From: JAJCYL01 sp965206015
Lineage (GTDB): Bacteria > Bacteroidota > Bacteroidia > Cytophagales > Cyclobacteriaceae
Direction: 5' to 3'
DNA: 64,000 bases
Assembly: GCA_965206015.1 (NCBI GenBank)
Contig: CBDBIW010000014.1
Span: forward strand, 186,001 to 250,000
Shown: positions 1 through 9,909 of the stretch, piece by piece
Position numbering within the stretch: the first letter of the stretch is position 1
How the letters are laid out: each line of letters opens with the position of its first letter
The notes under the pieces: model-generated
The model's database searches: none
Seen by the model: the letters and a program-made list of their open reading frames with translations, nothing else
Told to the model about the DNA's origin: nothing
Made by a program: the position numbers and the translations under genes

Positions 1-1
1 T

Positions 2-3000
2 AAGAAGCATCCGCATATTTTAGTCAGCACACCTGAGTCACTTTATATTTTGCTTACGAGCGTGAGTGGACGCAAGCTGTTGTCTTCAGTGGAGACCATT
101 ATTGTTGATGAAATTCATGCTCTAGTTGGAGATAAACGGGGGTCTCACCTGTCACTCTCCATAGAAAGGTTAGCTCATCTAATAGAACGCCCATTAAAGA
201 GAATTGGCTTATCGGCGACCCAAAAACCCATAGAAAAAGTCGCATGTTTTTTAACCGGAAGTTCAGACCACGAAAATCCCAATTGTGAGATCATCGATGT
301 CGGCCACAAACGAAAACTTGACCTGGCTATTGATGTACCTCGGTCTCCACTATCTCCGGTGATGGCCAATGAAGTCTGGGAGGAAGTTTATGATCGACTG
401 GAGGTGTTGATTCAATCTCATAAAACTGTTCTAATCTTTGTTCACACACGTCGATTGGCCGAACGCATGGCTCATAACCTGGCCAACAGACTGGGCAAGG
501 AGTTTATAACAGCTCACCACGGCAGTATGTCCAAAGACCATCGGTTGGATGCTGAAACAAGATTGAAGGAAGGACAATTGAAAGCACTAGTAGCTACCGC
601 TTCACTGGAATTAGGAATTGACATTGGAGGTATCGACCTGGTTTGCCAAATCGGTTCACCCCGATCTATTGCCAGTTTTCTTCAACGCATTGGTCGATCG
701 GGGCACCACATTGGAGGAACACCGAAAGGAATCGTGTTCCCTTTGAGCATGGATGAGCTTGCTGAATGCGTCGCGGTCATTCACGCCATTCAACGTGGAG
801 AATTAGACGAATTGATAATTCCCGAAAAACCAATGGACATACTAGCCCAACAATTGGTTGCCGAGCTAGCAGGGGATGACTATGATGAGGATACACTATT
901 CGAACTGGTGAAAAAGTCCTACTCTTTCAGGAACCTGGAAAGAAAAGAATTCGAAGATATCCTTATTATGTTGTCGGAGGGATACACCACCCGCAGAGGG
1001 AGACGGAGTGCCTATATCCATCACGACGTGGTTAATAAAAAATTAAGAGCCCGCAAAAATGCTCGTTTGACGTCCCTAACGTCCGGAGGGGCCATTCCTG
1101 ACAATTTTGATTACGATGTGGTCATGGAGCCCACCGGCGTATTTATTGGCACAATCAATGAAGATTTTGCAATTGAGAGCCTTCCGGGTGACATTTTCCA
1201 ACTCGGAAATAACGCCTGGAGATTACTGAAAATTGAAAACGACAAAGTCCGGGTTGAAGATGCAAAAGGGGCACCTCCTTCCATTCCATTTTGGTTAGGC
1301 GAAGCTTCTGGACGGACAAAAGAAATGTCAGCAGCTGTCTGTCTGATAAGAAATGAAATTTCTGATCGATTGGGTGATTTGGACAACCTCACTAAGTTGT
1401 CAGATTTGGGAGAAGACGAGTTACCGGATGAAAGCTGGAAAACAAAAGCCGTCAGCTGGTTAACTAACGAGGTCGGAATCGGAATTGACTCAGCAGACCA
1501 GTTGGTAACCTATTTAGCAGCAGGAAAAGCCGCCCTGGGGGTAATTCCCAATCACAAAACACTGGTGATGGAGCGTTTTTTCGATGAAGCAGGAGATATG
1601 CACCTTGTCGTTCATTCTCCATTCGGAAACAGACTTAATCGTGCCTGGGGATTATCGCTAAGGAAGCGGTTTTGTAAAAAATTCAATTTCGAATTACAGG
1701 CCGCCGCCACGGAAGATAATATTATCCTATCACTCGGAAGTACACACAGTTTTCCTCTGGAAGAAGTCTATCAGTACCTCAACCCAAAGACCGTAAGAGG
1801 GGTTCTGGTCCAAGCCTTGTTGGATGCGCCCATGTTTGGAATACGGTGGAGATGGAATGCGTCGCGGGCACTGGCCATCTTAAAAATACAAGGTGGAAAG
1901 AAAGTTCCTCCACAGATTCAACGCTCCAATTCTGAAGACTTAATTGCCTTGGTCTTTCCGGACCAATTGGCTTGCCTGGAAAATATTCAGGGAGAACGTG
2001 AGGTTCCACAACATCCACTGGTTGACCAAACAATACATGACTGCTTGACGGAGGCCATGGACATTGAAGAGCTCGAATCTCTTTTGACAAAGATCCAATC
2101 AGGGGAAGTTGAACTTTTGACTAAAGATCTGAGGGAACCCTCTCCTATGGCGCGGGAGATTATTAACGCCCGCCCATATGCCTTCCTTGACCCGGGGGAA
2201 GCTGCTGAGAGGAGGACTAATAACATTCAAAGCCGAGGGTGGATGGATCCCGCTGAAGCCAAGAATCTGGCACAACTTGATTTTGCAGCTATTCAAGCAG
2301 TCAAACTGGAGGCCTGGCCTCAGGTAAGCAATGCGGATGAGTTACATGATGCCTTGATACTGGCGGGATTTCTCACTGAGGAAGAATGCCTCATGGGAGA
2401 TGGACTTCATGGCTGGAGTGATCTTTTTAGCGAGTTGATAAGAGAAAACAGGGCCAGTGTCTTAACTCTGGATAATCATAAAAAATTGTGGATTGCTGCC
2501 GAGCGGATTCCACAGTTTAAAGTAGTCATTCCGGAAGTGCAGTTGAATCCTGATGTCGTACTTCCTGACCGATTGAATGAAAAAGAATGGGATTTAGGTA
2601 GGGCTTTGGTAGAGGTCATTAGAGGTCGTCTGGAAATACTGGGACCAGTTTTGGTTGAGACTCTTGCCACATCGATGGCCCTCGATGAATCCAAAATAAT
2701 GCAAGCCTTATTGGCTTTGGAAGGAGATGGTTTTGTATTCCAGGGATATTACAATCCTGGGGCAGAAGAGAAAGAGTGGTGTGAAAGGCGATTATTAGCA
2801 AGAATCCATCGCTACACTATTCAGAAACTACGTTCAGAAATTGAGCCCGCTACCGCTTCAGACTATATGCGTTTTTTGTTTCGGTGGCATGGCCTTTCCG
2901 GTGAAGACCAGGCTGAAGGACCAAATGCTCTTCCTGGAATTCTGGAGAAACTAGAAGGATATGAGGCACCAGCAGCAGCATGGGAAGGATCGATTATTCC

Positions 3001-3988
3001 AGATCGATTGAAAGACTACGACCACATGTGGCTGGACGTTCTTTGTATTTCCGGAAAGGTTAGTTGGGGTAGATTCAGACCGATTATAGTAGATCTGGAC
3101 AATGGTAAAAAGACACCTTCGCCTGTAAAGAGTACTCCACTGTGTCTACTAAGCCGGTCCAATGTCAGTTTGTGGAAAGAGGAACCAGTGCTGACGGAAC
3201 TATCTTCCAATTCTCAATTGGTAAAGTCAGTAATTGAAAGAAATGGTGCCTCTTTCTTTGATGACATTGTAAAAGAATCGGCATTGATGGTTGGACAAGC
3301 GGAGGAAGCCATCTCAGAATTGGTCAGTCATGGAATGGCTACATCCGATAGTTTTTCTGGGCTAAGGGCATTATTAGTTCCATTAAAATATAAAGCTGGC
3401 CGCAAAAGAGGCAGTAAGCAAGTGTTCACCATGGGACAGGCCGGTAGGTGGGCTTTAATTGATCAATCAAGGACCAAGCATGACGACGACCGTCAACAGT
3501 ACCTGGAAAAAATGTGCATGGTATTGCTCAAGCGCTACGGAATCCTGTTCAGAAAACTGGCGGATAAGGAGCAGTTAGCTCCTTCATGGCGAGAGTTGGT
3601 CAGAGTGCTTCGCATACTAGAAGCCCGGGGCATAGTTCGCGGGGGTCGTTTTGTTCAGGGAGTGTGGGGTGAACAATATGCGATGCCTGAAGCGTTGACT
3701 TCACTTAGGAAAGTCAGAAAAGAAGCAGCAGCCGAGGAACTGGTAACTGTTAGTGCTGCTGACCCGCTCAATCTCACTGGCATCATCACCCCGGGCAGAA
3801 AAGTATCTGCTTATTACAACAACCGGATTCTATATAAAGATGGAGTACCGGTGGCCACTACGGAAGGTAAGGAAGTCCGGTGGTTGGAGGATTTTGAAGG
3901 TGAAGAGAAATGGCGCATACACCATGCAGTAATTGAACGGCACATTCCTCCGAAGTTAAGGCAGTATTTGGGGAAGGGAATCTTATGA
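2..3988 (+). CDS. lhr: Lhr-type large ATP-dependent DNA helicase (5' end outside window)
   Basis: The reading frame is open from base 2, so the gene enters from the left edge; the residues before the first possible internal start (TTG at 50) match the Lhr motif Ia/Ib region (HPHILVSTPESLYILLTS). About 1,328 codons are visible; the Walker A part is missing from view. Visible SF2 motifs in order are DEIH (Walker B, near base 107), GLSAT (motif III), FVHTRR (IV), ATASLELGIDIG (V) and QRIGRSGHH (VI), followed by a very long C-terminal region of about 1,000 residues typical of bacterial Lhr, which translocates on ssDNA and acts in DNA repair. It is bounded downstream by insertion-sequence debris, and no partner nuclease or phosphoesterase is visible. 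The family call is firm; the biological role is inferred from family knowledge. Confidence 0.93.
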   Translation, partial: KKHPHILVSTPESLYILLTSVSGRKLLSSVETIIVDEIHALVGDKRGSHLSLSIERLAHLIERPLKRIGLSATQKPIEKVACFLTGSSDHENPNCEIIDVGHKRKLDLAIDVPRSPLSPVMANEVWEEVYDRLEVLIQSHKTVLIFVHTRRLAERMAHNLANRLGKEFITAHHGSMSKDHRLDAETRLKEGQLKALVATASLELGIDIGGIDLVCQIGSPRSIASFLQRIGRSGHHIGGTPKGIVFPLSMDELAECVAVIHAIQRGELDELIIPEKPMDILAQQLVAELAGDDYDEDTLFELVKKSYSFRNLERKEFEDILIMLSEGYTTRRGRRSAYIHHDVVNKKLRARKNARLTSLTSGGAIPDNFDYDVVMEPTGVFIGTINEDFAIESLPGDIFQLGNNAWRLLKIENDKVRVEDAKGAPPSIPFWLGEASGRTKEMSAAVCLIRNEISDRLGDLDNLTKLSDLGEDELPDESWKTKAVSWLTNEVGIGIDSADQLVTYLAAGKAALGVIPNHKTLVMERFFDEAGDMHLVVHSPFGNRLNRAWGLSLRKRFCKKFNFELQAAATEDNIILSLGSTHSFPLEEVYQYLNPKTVRGVLVQALLDAPMFGIRWRWNASRALAILKIQGGKKVPPQIQRSNSEDLIALVFPDQLACLENIQGEREVPQHPLVDQTIHDCLTEAMDIEELESLLTKIQSGEVELLTKDLREPSPMAREIINARPYAFLDPGEAAERRTNNIQSRGWMDPAEAKNLAQLDFAAIQAVKLEAWPQVSNADELHDALILAGFLTEEECLMGDGLHGWSDLFSELIRENRASVLTLDNHKKLWIAAERIPQFKVVIPEVQLNPDVVLPDRLNEKEWDLGRALVEVIRGRLEILGPVLVETLATSMALDESKIMQALLALEGDGFVFQGYYNPGAEEKEWCERRLLARIHRYTIQKLRSEIEPATASDYMRFLFRWHGLSGEDQAEGPNALPGILEKLEGYEAPAAAWEGSIIPDRLKDYDHMWLDVLCISGKVSWGRFRPIIVDLDNGKKTPSPVKSTPLCLLSRSNVSLWKEEPVLTELSSNSQLVKSVIERNGASFFDDIVKESALMVGQAEEAISELVSHGMATSDSFSGLRALLVPLKYKAGRKRGSKQVFTMGQAGRWALIDQSRTKHDDDRQQYLEKMCMVLLKRYGILFRKLADKEQLAPSWRELVRVLRILEARGIVRGGRFVQGVWGEQYAMPEALTSLRKVRKEAAAEELVTVSAADPLNLTGIITPGRKVSAYYNNRILYKDGVPVATTEGKEVRWLEDFEGEEKWRIHHAVIERHIPPKLRQYLGKGIL

Positions 3989-4076
3989 GTGTGGGTTTGA
4001 GTTTTAGCCCATATAGGATTGCCATTTGATGGGGGACGTACTTTTCTCTATTGCGTTCTTTGAATGAGAGGAATCC

Positions 4077-4471
4077 AAATTCAAAGCAAAGTCCAGGCGT
4101 TTATCCGACAATGGTGCTTGTTACATATCTGAACAACTCAAAGATTCTATGTCCGTCATCGGCATGGAGCACGTGAGAGGTGCCCCGCTCACCCTCAGAC
4201 ACAGGGAAAAATTGAGCAATATCATCGTTCAATGAAGAATGCACTCAGGCTGGAGAATTATTACAATCCTGAAGGTTTAAAACAAGAAATAAACAGCTTC
4301 GTCCATTATTACAACAACCATCGTTATCATGAATTCCTGAACAAAACGACCCCTTCAGATGTGTATTTCAGCAGAGATAAACAACTCTTGAAAAGAAGGA
4401 GAGAAACCAGGAACAATACGATGAAAAAGAGCAGAGAATCGTCTATTGAAAACAAACAAAGCTTTAGATAA
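4077..4471 (+). pseudogene. IS3-family transposase (OrfB) C-terminal remnant, frameshifted
   Basis: The first segment (about 4077-4175) encodes LSDNGACYIS and GMEHVRGAP, the typical catalytic-core end of IS3-family DDE transposases. The expected continuation (HPQTQGKIEQYHRSMKN, then ENYYNPEGL, FVHYYNNHRYHE and TPSDVYF) lies in another frame from about 4181 to 4471. The shift fits loss of one base where the conserved tyrosine codon of AP-Y-HPQTQGK should be. The N-terminal two-thirds of the transposase and OrfA are absent and I found no terminal repeats. This is therefore a dead fragment, not a mobile element. Confidence 0.85.
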
Positions 4472-4558
4472 ATGTCTTTTCTGGTCAATTCAGGTATGGT
4501 AGTACTTTAAGTTATTGTATTCTTTAATACTTTCCTTTACTTTCATTTTCTCTTAGTC

Positions 4559-4564
4559 AGGAGG
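4559..4564 (+). promoter_or_regulatory. Strong Shine-Dalgarno sequence for the sigma factor gene
   Basis: AGGAGG lies 11 bases before the ATG at 4576. Most genes here lack a good Shine-Dalgarno sequence, as is usual in Bacteroidota, so this one is notable and supports the chosen start. Confidence 0.5.
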
Positions 4565-4575
4565 TTGGAATTGAA

Positions 4576-5223
4576 ATGAAAAAAATACAAGGGCAATACA
4601 AAGAGCAAAATGAGGCCAGGCAGATATATCTCACTGCTGAGCGTGGGACGGCTGAGTCCAGCACCAGAGCTAGGGATGCTGATATCTGGCAGGCTTTTAA
4701 AAATGGTAGTTCTATAGCTCTAAAATTGATTTATGATTCGAATATTGAGATTCTTTATAACTATGGTGCTAACCTGGTTTTTGATAAGGAAGGGGTAAAA
4801 GACTGTATTCATGATTTGTTTATTGAGATCTGGAATAAGCGCAAAAACCTCGGTGAGATTCGAAGTATCAGATCATATCTTATAGTCAGCCTTCGAAGAA
4901 GGATATTGTCGAAATCTATAAAACAAAACAGATTTCAATCAATTGATGAGGAAGAAAGTTTTGATTTTCAACTATCACCAGTATTTCAACAATTAACTGA
5001 CGGGAACTCTGACCTTCAGGAGACAATTACCAAAAAGCTAAAGCATTTACCTGAGAGACAAAAGGAAGCACTTTATTTGAGGTTTTATAATCAATTAAGC
5101 TGTGAAGAGATAGCTGAAATCATGGAGATAAGCGTACAGTCGGTTTACAACCACATTCATCGAGCCCTTAAAATTCTCCGGGTTAATTTACTTACCCATT
5201 TTTCAGATAGACGCAAGTCTTAA
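4576..5223 (+). CDS. ECF-type sigma-70 family RNA polymerase sigma factor
   Basis: A 215-residue protein with region 2 at about 36-115 (DIWQAFKNGSSIALKLIYD, DCIHDLFIEIWNKR, IRSYLIVSLRRRIL) and region 4 at about 150-205 (LPERQKEALYLRFY, SCEEIAEIMEISVQSVYNHIHRA), the helix-turn-helix that reads the -35 element. Region 3 is absent, as in ECF sigma factors. It is followed 124 bases later by a FecR-type anti-sigma factor and then SusC/SusD, the standard Bacteroidota arrangement in which substrate binding by the SusC-like transporter signals through FecR to release the sigma factor. The N-terminal 30 residues are longer than usual and hydrophilic. The target is presumably the downstream SusCD operon (inference). 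Confidence 0.92.
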   Translation: MKKIQGQYKEQNEARQIYLTAERGTAESSTRARDADIWQAFKNGSSIALKLIYDSNIEILYNYGANLVFDKEGVKDCIHDLFIEIWNKRKNLGEIRSIRSYLIVSLRRRILSKSIKQNRFQSIDEEESFDFQLSPVFQQLTDGNSDLQETITKKLKHLPERQKEALYLRFYNQLSCEEIAEIMEISVQSVYNHIHRALKILRVNLLTHFSDRRKS

Positions 5224-5347
5224 TACTGTATCTTACTTTTTCTATTTTATAATTTTTTCTTTTAAGAAAGTTGTGAGTAGGAAATACAACTTTTATCTCT
5301 TAAAAGGTAAAAAGAACTTTTAAGCACAATTTCGATACTAAAGAAAA

Positions 5348-6364
5348 ATGCACAGGACTGTAAAGAACCTTCTACGAGATGACTATTTTATTGATTGGGT
5401 AATTAAACCTAATAATGAGATCGAGAAATTCTGGGAAAATTGGGTTAGAAACAATCCCGAAAAAGAAGATGATTTGCAGAAAGCAAGGGATCTTATTCTG
5501 TCCTTTGAATTCGGTGGAGATAGGATCCATGAAGAACTAAAAGACGATCTGTGGCAAGGGATCGAAAAAGAAATTCATCAAGAGCCGAAAAGGAATGGCT
5601 GGAATATGGGGGTCTGGGTCAGATTTGCAGCAGGTGTTTCAATTTTGTTAGTATCAGGACTGACCATTTTTCAATACAAGAGTCATTTGGATTCCAATAA
5701 AACCGAAGCTGTCAATTTTAAGACTATTTTGAAAGAAGTGCCTTATGGACAAAAATCCACAGTATTTCTTCTCGACGGAACCAAAGTAAGATTAAACGCG
5801 GGAAGTAGTCTTAAATACCCCTCCCAATTTGATGAAAATACCCGTGAGGTAGTTTTAATGGGAGAGGCCTTTTTTGAGGTAGCCGAAGTCAAGGAGAAAC
5901 CATTTATAGTAAGCCCAGGCAAGGTTAAAATACAAGTCCTGGGGACGTCTTTCAACATTAAAGCATATCCAGACGATCAGGGTATTGAAATTTCTGTGGT
6001 AACTGGAAAAGTAGCTGTCAATTCCGTGGAAGGAAGGCAAACTCAAGCACTCCTACTTCAGAAGAATGACCGAGCTATATACAACAAAACACAGGAGTCT
6101 TTTGAACTGAGTTCTTTTTATTCAGAGGACATCCTGGCCTGGAAGGACGGAATTCTTGTATTTAAAAATGCAAGTTTTGAAGAAGTAATTAGTCAACTAT
6201 CAAAGTGGTATGGTGTGGAATTTGAAGTAGAGAAGAATATAGATGGGGAAAAGGACTTTGACGGGCACTTTGACAACCAATCTTTAATCACGGTGATGCA
6301 AGGGATAAGTTTTGCTTTTGCTTTTGATTTTGAGGTTTTAAATGATCAGATAATCATAAAATAA
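5348..6364 (+). CDS. FecR-family anti-sigma factor
   Basis: A 338-residue inner-membrane protein. The N-terminal cytoplasmic part (1-90) would bind the sigma factor. One transmembrane helix lies near residues 93-112 (VRFAAGVSILLVSGLTIF). The periplasmic FecR domain (about 130-235) shows VPYGQKSTVFLLDGTKVRLN, GEAFFEVAE and VLGTSFNIKAYPDD. A C-terminal DUF4974-like domain (about 260-338, VFKNASFEEVISQLSKWYGV) is the part that meets the STN domain of SusC-like transporters. The next gene indeed carries an STN domain, which supports a sigma / anti-sigma / transducer signalling chain. Only 124 bases separate it from the sigma gene, so the two are probably co-transcribed. Confidence 0.93.
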   Translation: MHRTVKNLLRDDYFIDWVIKPNNEIEKFWENWVRNNPEKEDDLQKARDLILSFEFGGDRIHEELKDDLWQGIEKEIHQEPKRNGWNMGVWVRFAAGVSILLVSGLTIFQYKSHLDSNKTEAVNFKTILKEVPYGQKSTVFLLDGTKVRLNAGSSLKYPSQFDENTREVVLMGEAFFEVAEVKEKPFIVSPGKVKIQVLGTSFNIKAYPDDQGIEISVVTGKVAVNSVEGRQTQALLLQKNDRAIYNKTQESFELSSFYSEDILAWKDGILVFKNASFEEVISQLSKWYGVEFEVEKNIDGEKDFDGHFDNQSLITVMQGISFAFAFDFEVLNDQIIIK

Positions 6365-6399
6365 GCTGGAAGAAATAAAGTTTAACACGAGCTAAAATA

Positions 6400-6422
6400 A
6401 AGGCCGACTTGTTGTCGGCCTT
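6400..6422 (+). terminator. Stem-loop terminator after the anti-sigma gene
   Basis: Perfect 9-bp arms AAGGCCGAC / GTCGGCCTT with a 5-base loop lie 36 bases after the FecR stop. A second, weaker inverted pair (TTATTCCGA at 6431-6439 and TCGGAATAA at 6472-6480) follows. Together they probably separate the regulatory pair from the SusC gene. There is no long U tract, so attenuation is also possible. Confidence 0.55.
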
Positions 6423-6522
6423 ACTGTCACTTATTCCGATGAGGAAGCACTCGGAAAATTGCACCCTTCTTTCGGAATAAACTGTTTTTGAAATAAAAGA
6501 ATCACAAAAAGGATGTAATAAT

Positions 6523-9500
6523 ATGAAATCAATTTTACGGCGACTAATAATAATGACTAAATATGGGCTCTTCGGTTTGGTTATCCAGTGCATGATTCTG
6601 AATACTATCCTGGCCTTTGAGAGTAACGCACAATATAATAGCGTGGAGGAGGTGTATCTGAGCCTGGAAATGACAGGCCAGAGTGTTGAACAGGTTTTTA
6701 TCGAGATTGAAAACAAAACAGGTTTCACTTTCTCTTACCGGAAGAGATCACTCTCCCGGCAGAAAACGGGAAAGACCTCATTCAACCGGAAGTCACTTGC
6801 CTCAGTACTAAGATTCCTCTCCAGAGAATTTGATTTGAAATTTCGAAGAATTGACAAAAATATTTTTGTCTCGACAAAGAAAAAGAATGAATCCTCTATC
6901 AGTGAAACCTATCCTATTGTTGAGGTTGAAGATATAACGGTTTCAGGCTTAGTATTGTCCGATGATGATACACCTCTACCTGGTGTAAACATTGTCATTA
7001 AAGGCACTAGCATAGGTACAATTACCGATGTCAATGGTAGATATACATTAGTCGCACCTGATAACGCCACTCTGGTATTTACTTATATAGGCTTTGTATT
7101 GCAGGAGCTATCATTAAGTGGCAGATCCCAGGTTGATGTGATAATGCAGGAAGAAGTTAGCTACCTATCTGAAGTTGTGGTTACAACCTACGGGACTCCG
7201 GTTGAAAGAAGGGCGGTTACAGGGGCGGTATCCTCGGTTAGCGGTGAACAATTTGAAAACTTACCCTTGCAAAGTTTTGATAAAGCACTTCAAGGACGGG
7301 TTTCAGGGGCTCAAATTAATGCGGTCAGCGGACAACCCGGAGGTGCCGTCGATTTTAAGATCCGCGGGGTGGGCTCGGTAAATGCCTCCAATTCTCCACT
7401 TATTATTATTGATGGGGTCCAGCTAAATGTCGGCGGTGTTTCCAATGTGAATTCTTCCAACGCGTTGGCCACTCTAAATTCGAATGACATTCAATCGATT
7501 GAGATATTAAAAGATGCTGCCTCAACTGCTATTTACGGAGCCCAGGGAGCCAATGGCGTCGTTTTGATCTCGACTAAGACAGGAAGTAAGAAAGGACCGG
7601 GAGAATTCAACTTTACTGTGCAGCAAGGCGTCGCGATCCCCGTAAACGTCTATGACATGTTGGAATCCAGGGAGTTAGCTCAACTTCGGGTTGAAGCTTT
7701 AACGAACTCCGGATCAGATCCTACTAGTAATTTTGATACCCACGGGGATCCGGATAATACAGCTCTGACAACCACTAACTGGGTTGATGAAGTGTTTAGA
7801 ACAGCACGAACCGAAAGTTATGACCTGTCTTTCAGCGGAGGTGATGAGAAAAACCAGTATTTCGTGGCCGGATCTTATAACAGGCAAGAAGGGACTATTA
7901 TTAATACCGATTGGGAAAGATATACCTTCCGGTTTAATCTAAATGCCAGCCCAACTGAAAAATTCACCATCAGCCCCAGGATTGCCCTAAGTTTACAGGA
8001 AACCAACGGAACTTTTGATGGTCAGTTTGTGTCGACTAACCCCGTTTTTGTTGCTTTAGCCGCTCTACCGTCCATTCCCGTGACCGATGAAGAAGGGAAT
8101 TTTTCGGATTATGGAGCCTTGTCCAGTACAGGTTTTCCTCACCCGGTGCAACTTATGCGGGAGGTTGTAAGAAATTCGGAAGTATTTCAAACGGTCAGCA
8201 GCTTTCTTGCCAAGTATGAAATAATCCCGTCTCTATCCGCGTCCGCATATGCAGGAGTTAATTTAGATAAATCAAGGAACATATCAATTTTCCCTCAATC
8301 CTTACCGTTATTCAGTGGTTCTGGGGGGCAGTTATTTAGAGGTGATGATACCAGGGTAAATTTTAATACTTATGGAACAATCAATTTCGACGAAACGTTC
8401 AATAATGTTCATCAAGTAACAGGCGTAGTAGGAGTTGAGTATAAAGTACTGCGATTTGAATCTTTGTCTACTAATGTTTCTGATTTTCAAGATCCTTCGT
8501 TTGACCTTGCAGGTAGCGCATCTGAAATCGATGCAGTAAATGAGGTATTTACAAAATCGGTACGAACAGGTGTTTTTGGTAAGGTTGGTTATGCCTATAA
8601 CGATCGATACCTTGTTGATTTTACACTTAGAAGAGACGGTAGTTCACGTTTTAGTCCTGGTAAGAGATTTGGGACTTTTTATAGTGGAGCTGTCGCATGG
8701 AGAATCTCCGGAGAAAGTTTTATGAGCAACCAGAGGCTGATTGATAACTTGAAGCTTCGAGTGTCTTCAGGTGTTACCGGAAATTCTGAAATTGGAGATT
8801 TTCAGTTTCTCCAGGCATATTCAGCTTTTACAGATTCCAGAAATGATTACCAGGGACAACAATCAATTGGGCTGACCAGACCTTCAGGTTTGCCGTTTGG
8901 ATGGGAGGAATCTTTGCAAACCAATATAGGTCTTGATTATGGATTGCTTGAAGGGCGTATTTATGGACTTCTGGACTTTTGGAGGAAAGACAATAGGGAT
9001 TTGCTTTTTTCAAAAAGATTACCGGCGGATGGAGGTTTTTTTGCAGTCACAGCTAATGTGGGTAAAGTTCGGAACCAGGGCATTGATATAGAAGTTAATT
9101 CGGTCAACCTGGACTTGAACGGTTTTAGATGGTCCTCACGGTTCAATCTGACTCTGCAAAAGAATGAATTAATAGAACTGCCTGACGGGGTCGATAGAAT
9201 AGGAAACAGTTTGATAGTTGGTGAGCCGCTGGACTTTATTTTCGGTGCAGAGTATGCCGGGGTGAGCCCGGCTACCGGTCGCCCAATGTGGTTTGACCAA
9301 AATGGGGACATTACCTATCAACCACAGCAAGACGACCTCAAAGTAATAGGTGATTTTTTCCCGGACTATTTTGGAGGCTTCTCAAATAATTTCAGCTACA
9401 AAGGGCTATCTCTGGATGTATTTTTCCAATTTCAGGGAGGCCTGGACAACTTTAGCACTGATCAAGGTGGATTTGAAAACTCGGGGTCAGGGATTTTTAA

Positions 9501-9888
9501 TAACCAAAGAAGGAATCAGCTTCGGCGTTGGCAAAATCCCGGGGATATTACTTCAGTGCCAAGGCCTTTTGACGGTGGACAAGAACCAGGGGGATCAAAC
9601 CAAAATATAGCTTCCACAAAATTACTTTCTGATGGGTCATATATTAGGTTAAAACAGGTGACTCTGAGCTATAATATTCCAGAACATTTGTTGAAAGTGA
9701 ATTTTTTAAAGAGAGCAAGAGTATTTATACAGGGAATTAACCTGGCAACCTTGACCAGGTCTGAATCCATCGATCCCGAAACAGTAACTGGTTCAACTAC
9801 CCGTTCCAGAAACACCGGGAACAGGCAGGTTTTTGCTGTATTTCCCACTGGTCAGATATGGACGGGAGGTATTAACATCACTTTCTAA
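6523..9888 (+). CDS. SusC/RagA-family TonB-linked outer-membrane transporter with STN signalling domain
   Basis: A 1121-residue outer-membrane protein. It begins with a signal peptide (residues 1-36), then an STN (secretin/TonB N-terminal) domain at about 45-105, a carboxypeptidase-regulatory-like domain at about 139-215 (GVNIVIKGTSIGTITDVNGRY) and a TonB-dependent plug (EVVVTTYGTPVERRAVTGAV, then IRGVGSVNASNSPLIIIDGV and IEILKDAASTAIYGAQGANG). A long beta-barrel follows, ending in a terminal phenylalanine (GGINITF). The STN domain marks it as a transducer for the adjacent FecR/ECF pair. With the SusD-like lipoprotein seven bases downstream it should form a lidded importer for oligomers such as glycans or peptides. 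The substrate cannot be read from sequence; the neighbouring peptidase suggests peptides or glycopeptides (inference). Confidence 0.95.
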   Translation: MKSILRRLIIMTKYGLFGLVIQCMILNTILAFESNAQYNSVEEVYLSLEMTGQSVEQVFIEIENKTGFTFSYRKRSLSRQKTGKTSFNRKSLASVLRFLSREFDLKFRRIDKNIFVSTKKKNESSISETYPIVEVEDITVSGLVLSDDDTPLPGVNIVIKGTSIGTITDVNGRYTLVAPDNATLVFTYIGFVLQELSLSGRSQVDVIMQEEVSYLSEVVVTTYGTPVERRAVTGAVSSVSGEQFENLPLQSFDKALQGRVSGAQINAVSGQPGGAVDFKIRGVGSVNASNSPLIIIDGVQLNVGGVSNVNSSNALATLNSNDIQSIEILKDAASTAIYGAQGANGVVLISTKTGSKKGPGEFNFTVQQGVAIPVNVYDMLESRELAQLRVEALTNSGSDPTSNFDTHGDPDNTALTTTNWVDEVFRTARTESYDLSFSGGDEKNQYFVAGSYNRQEGTIINTDWERYTFRFNLNASPTEKFTISPRIALSLQETNGTFDGQFVSTNPVFVALAALPSIPVTDEEGNFSDYGALSSTGFPHPVQLMREVVRNSEVFQTVSSFLAKYEIIPSLSASAYAGVNLDKSRNISIFPQSLPLFSGSGGQLFRGDDTRVNFNTYGTINFDETFNNVHQVTGVVGVEYKVLRFESLSTNVSDFQDPSFDLAGSASEIDAVNEVFTKSVRTGVFGKVGYAYNDRYLVDFTLRRDGSSRFSPGKRFGTFYSGAVAWRISGESFMSNQRLIDNLKLRVSSGVTGNSEIGDFQFLQAYSAFTDSRNDYQGQQSIGLTRPSGLPFGWEESLQTNIGLDYGLLEGRIYGLLDFWRKDNRDLLFSKRLPADGGFFAVTANVGKVRNQGIDIEVNSVNLDLNGFRWSSRFNLTLQKNELIELPDGVDRIGNSLIVGEPLDFIFGAEYAGVSPATGRPMWFDQNGDITYQPQQDDLKVIGDFFPDYFGGFSNNFSYKGLSLDVFFQFQGGLDNFSTDQGGFENSGSGIFNNQRRNQLRRWQNPGDITSVPRPFDGGQEPGGSNQNIASTKLLSDGSYIRLKQVTLSYNIPEHLLKVNFLKRARVFIQGINLATLTRSESIDPETVTGSTTRSRNTGNRQVFAVFPTGQIWTGGINITF

Positions 9889-9909
9889 TCTTAAATGGAG
9901 AAGCATACC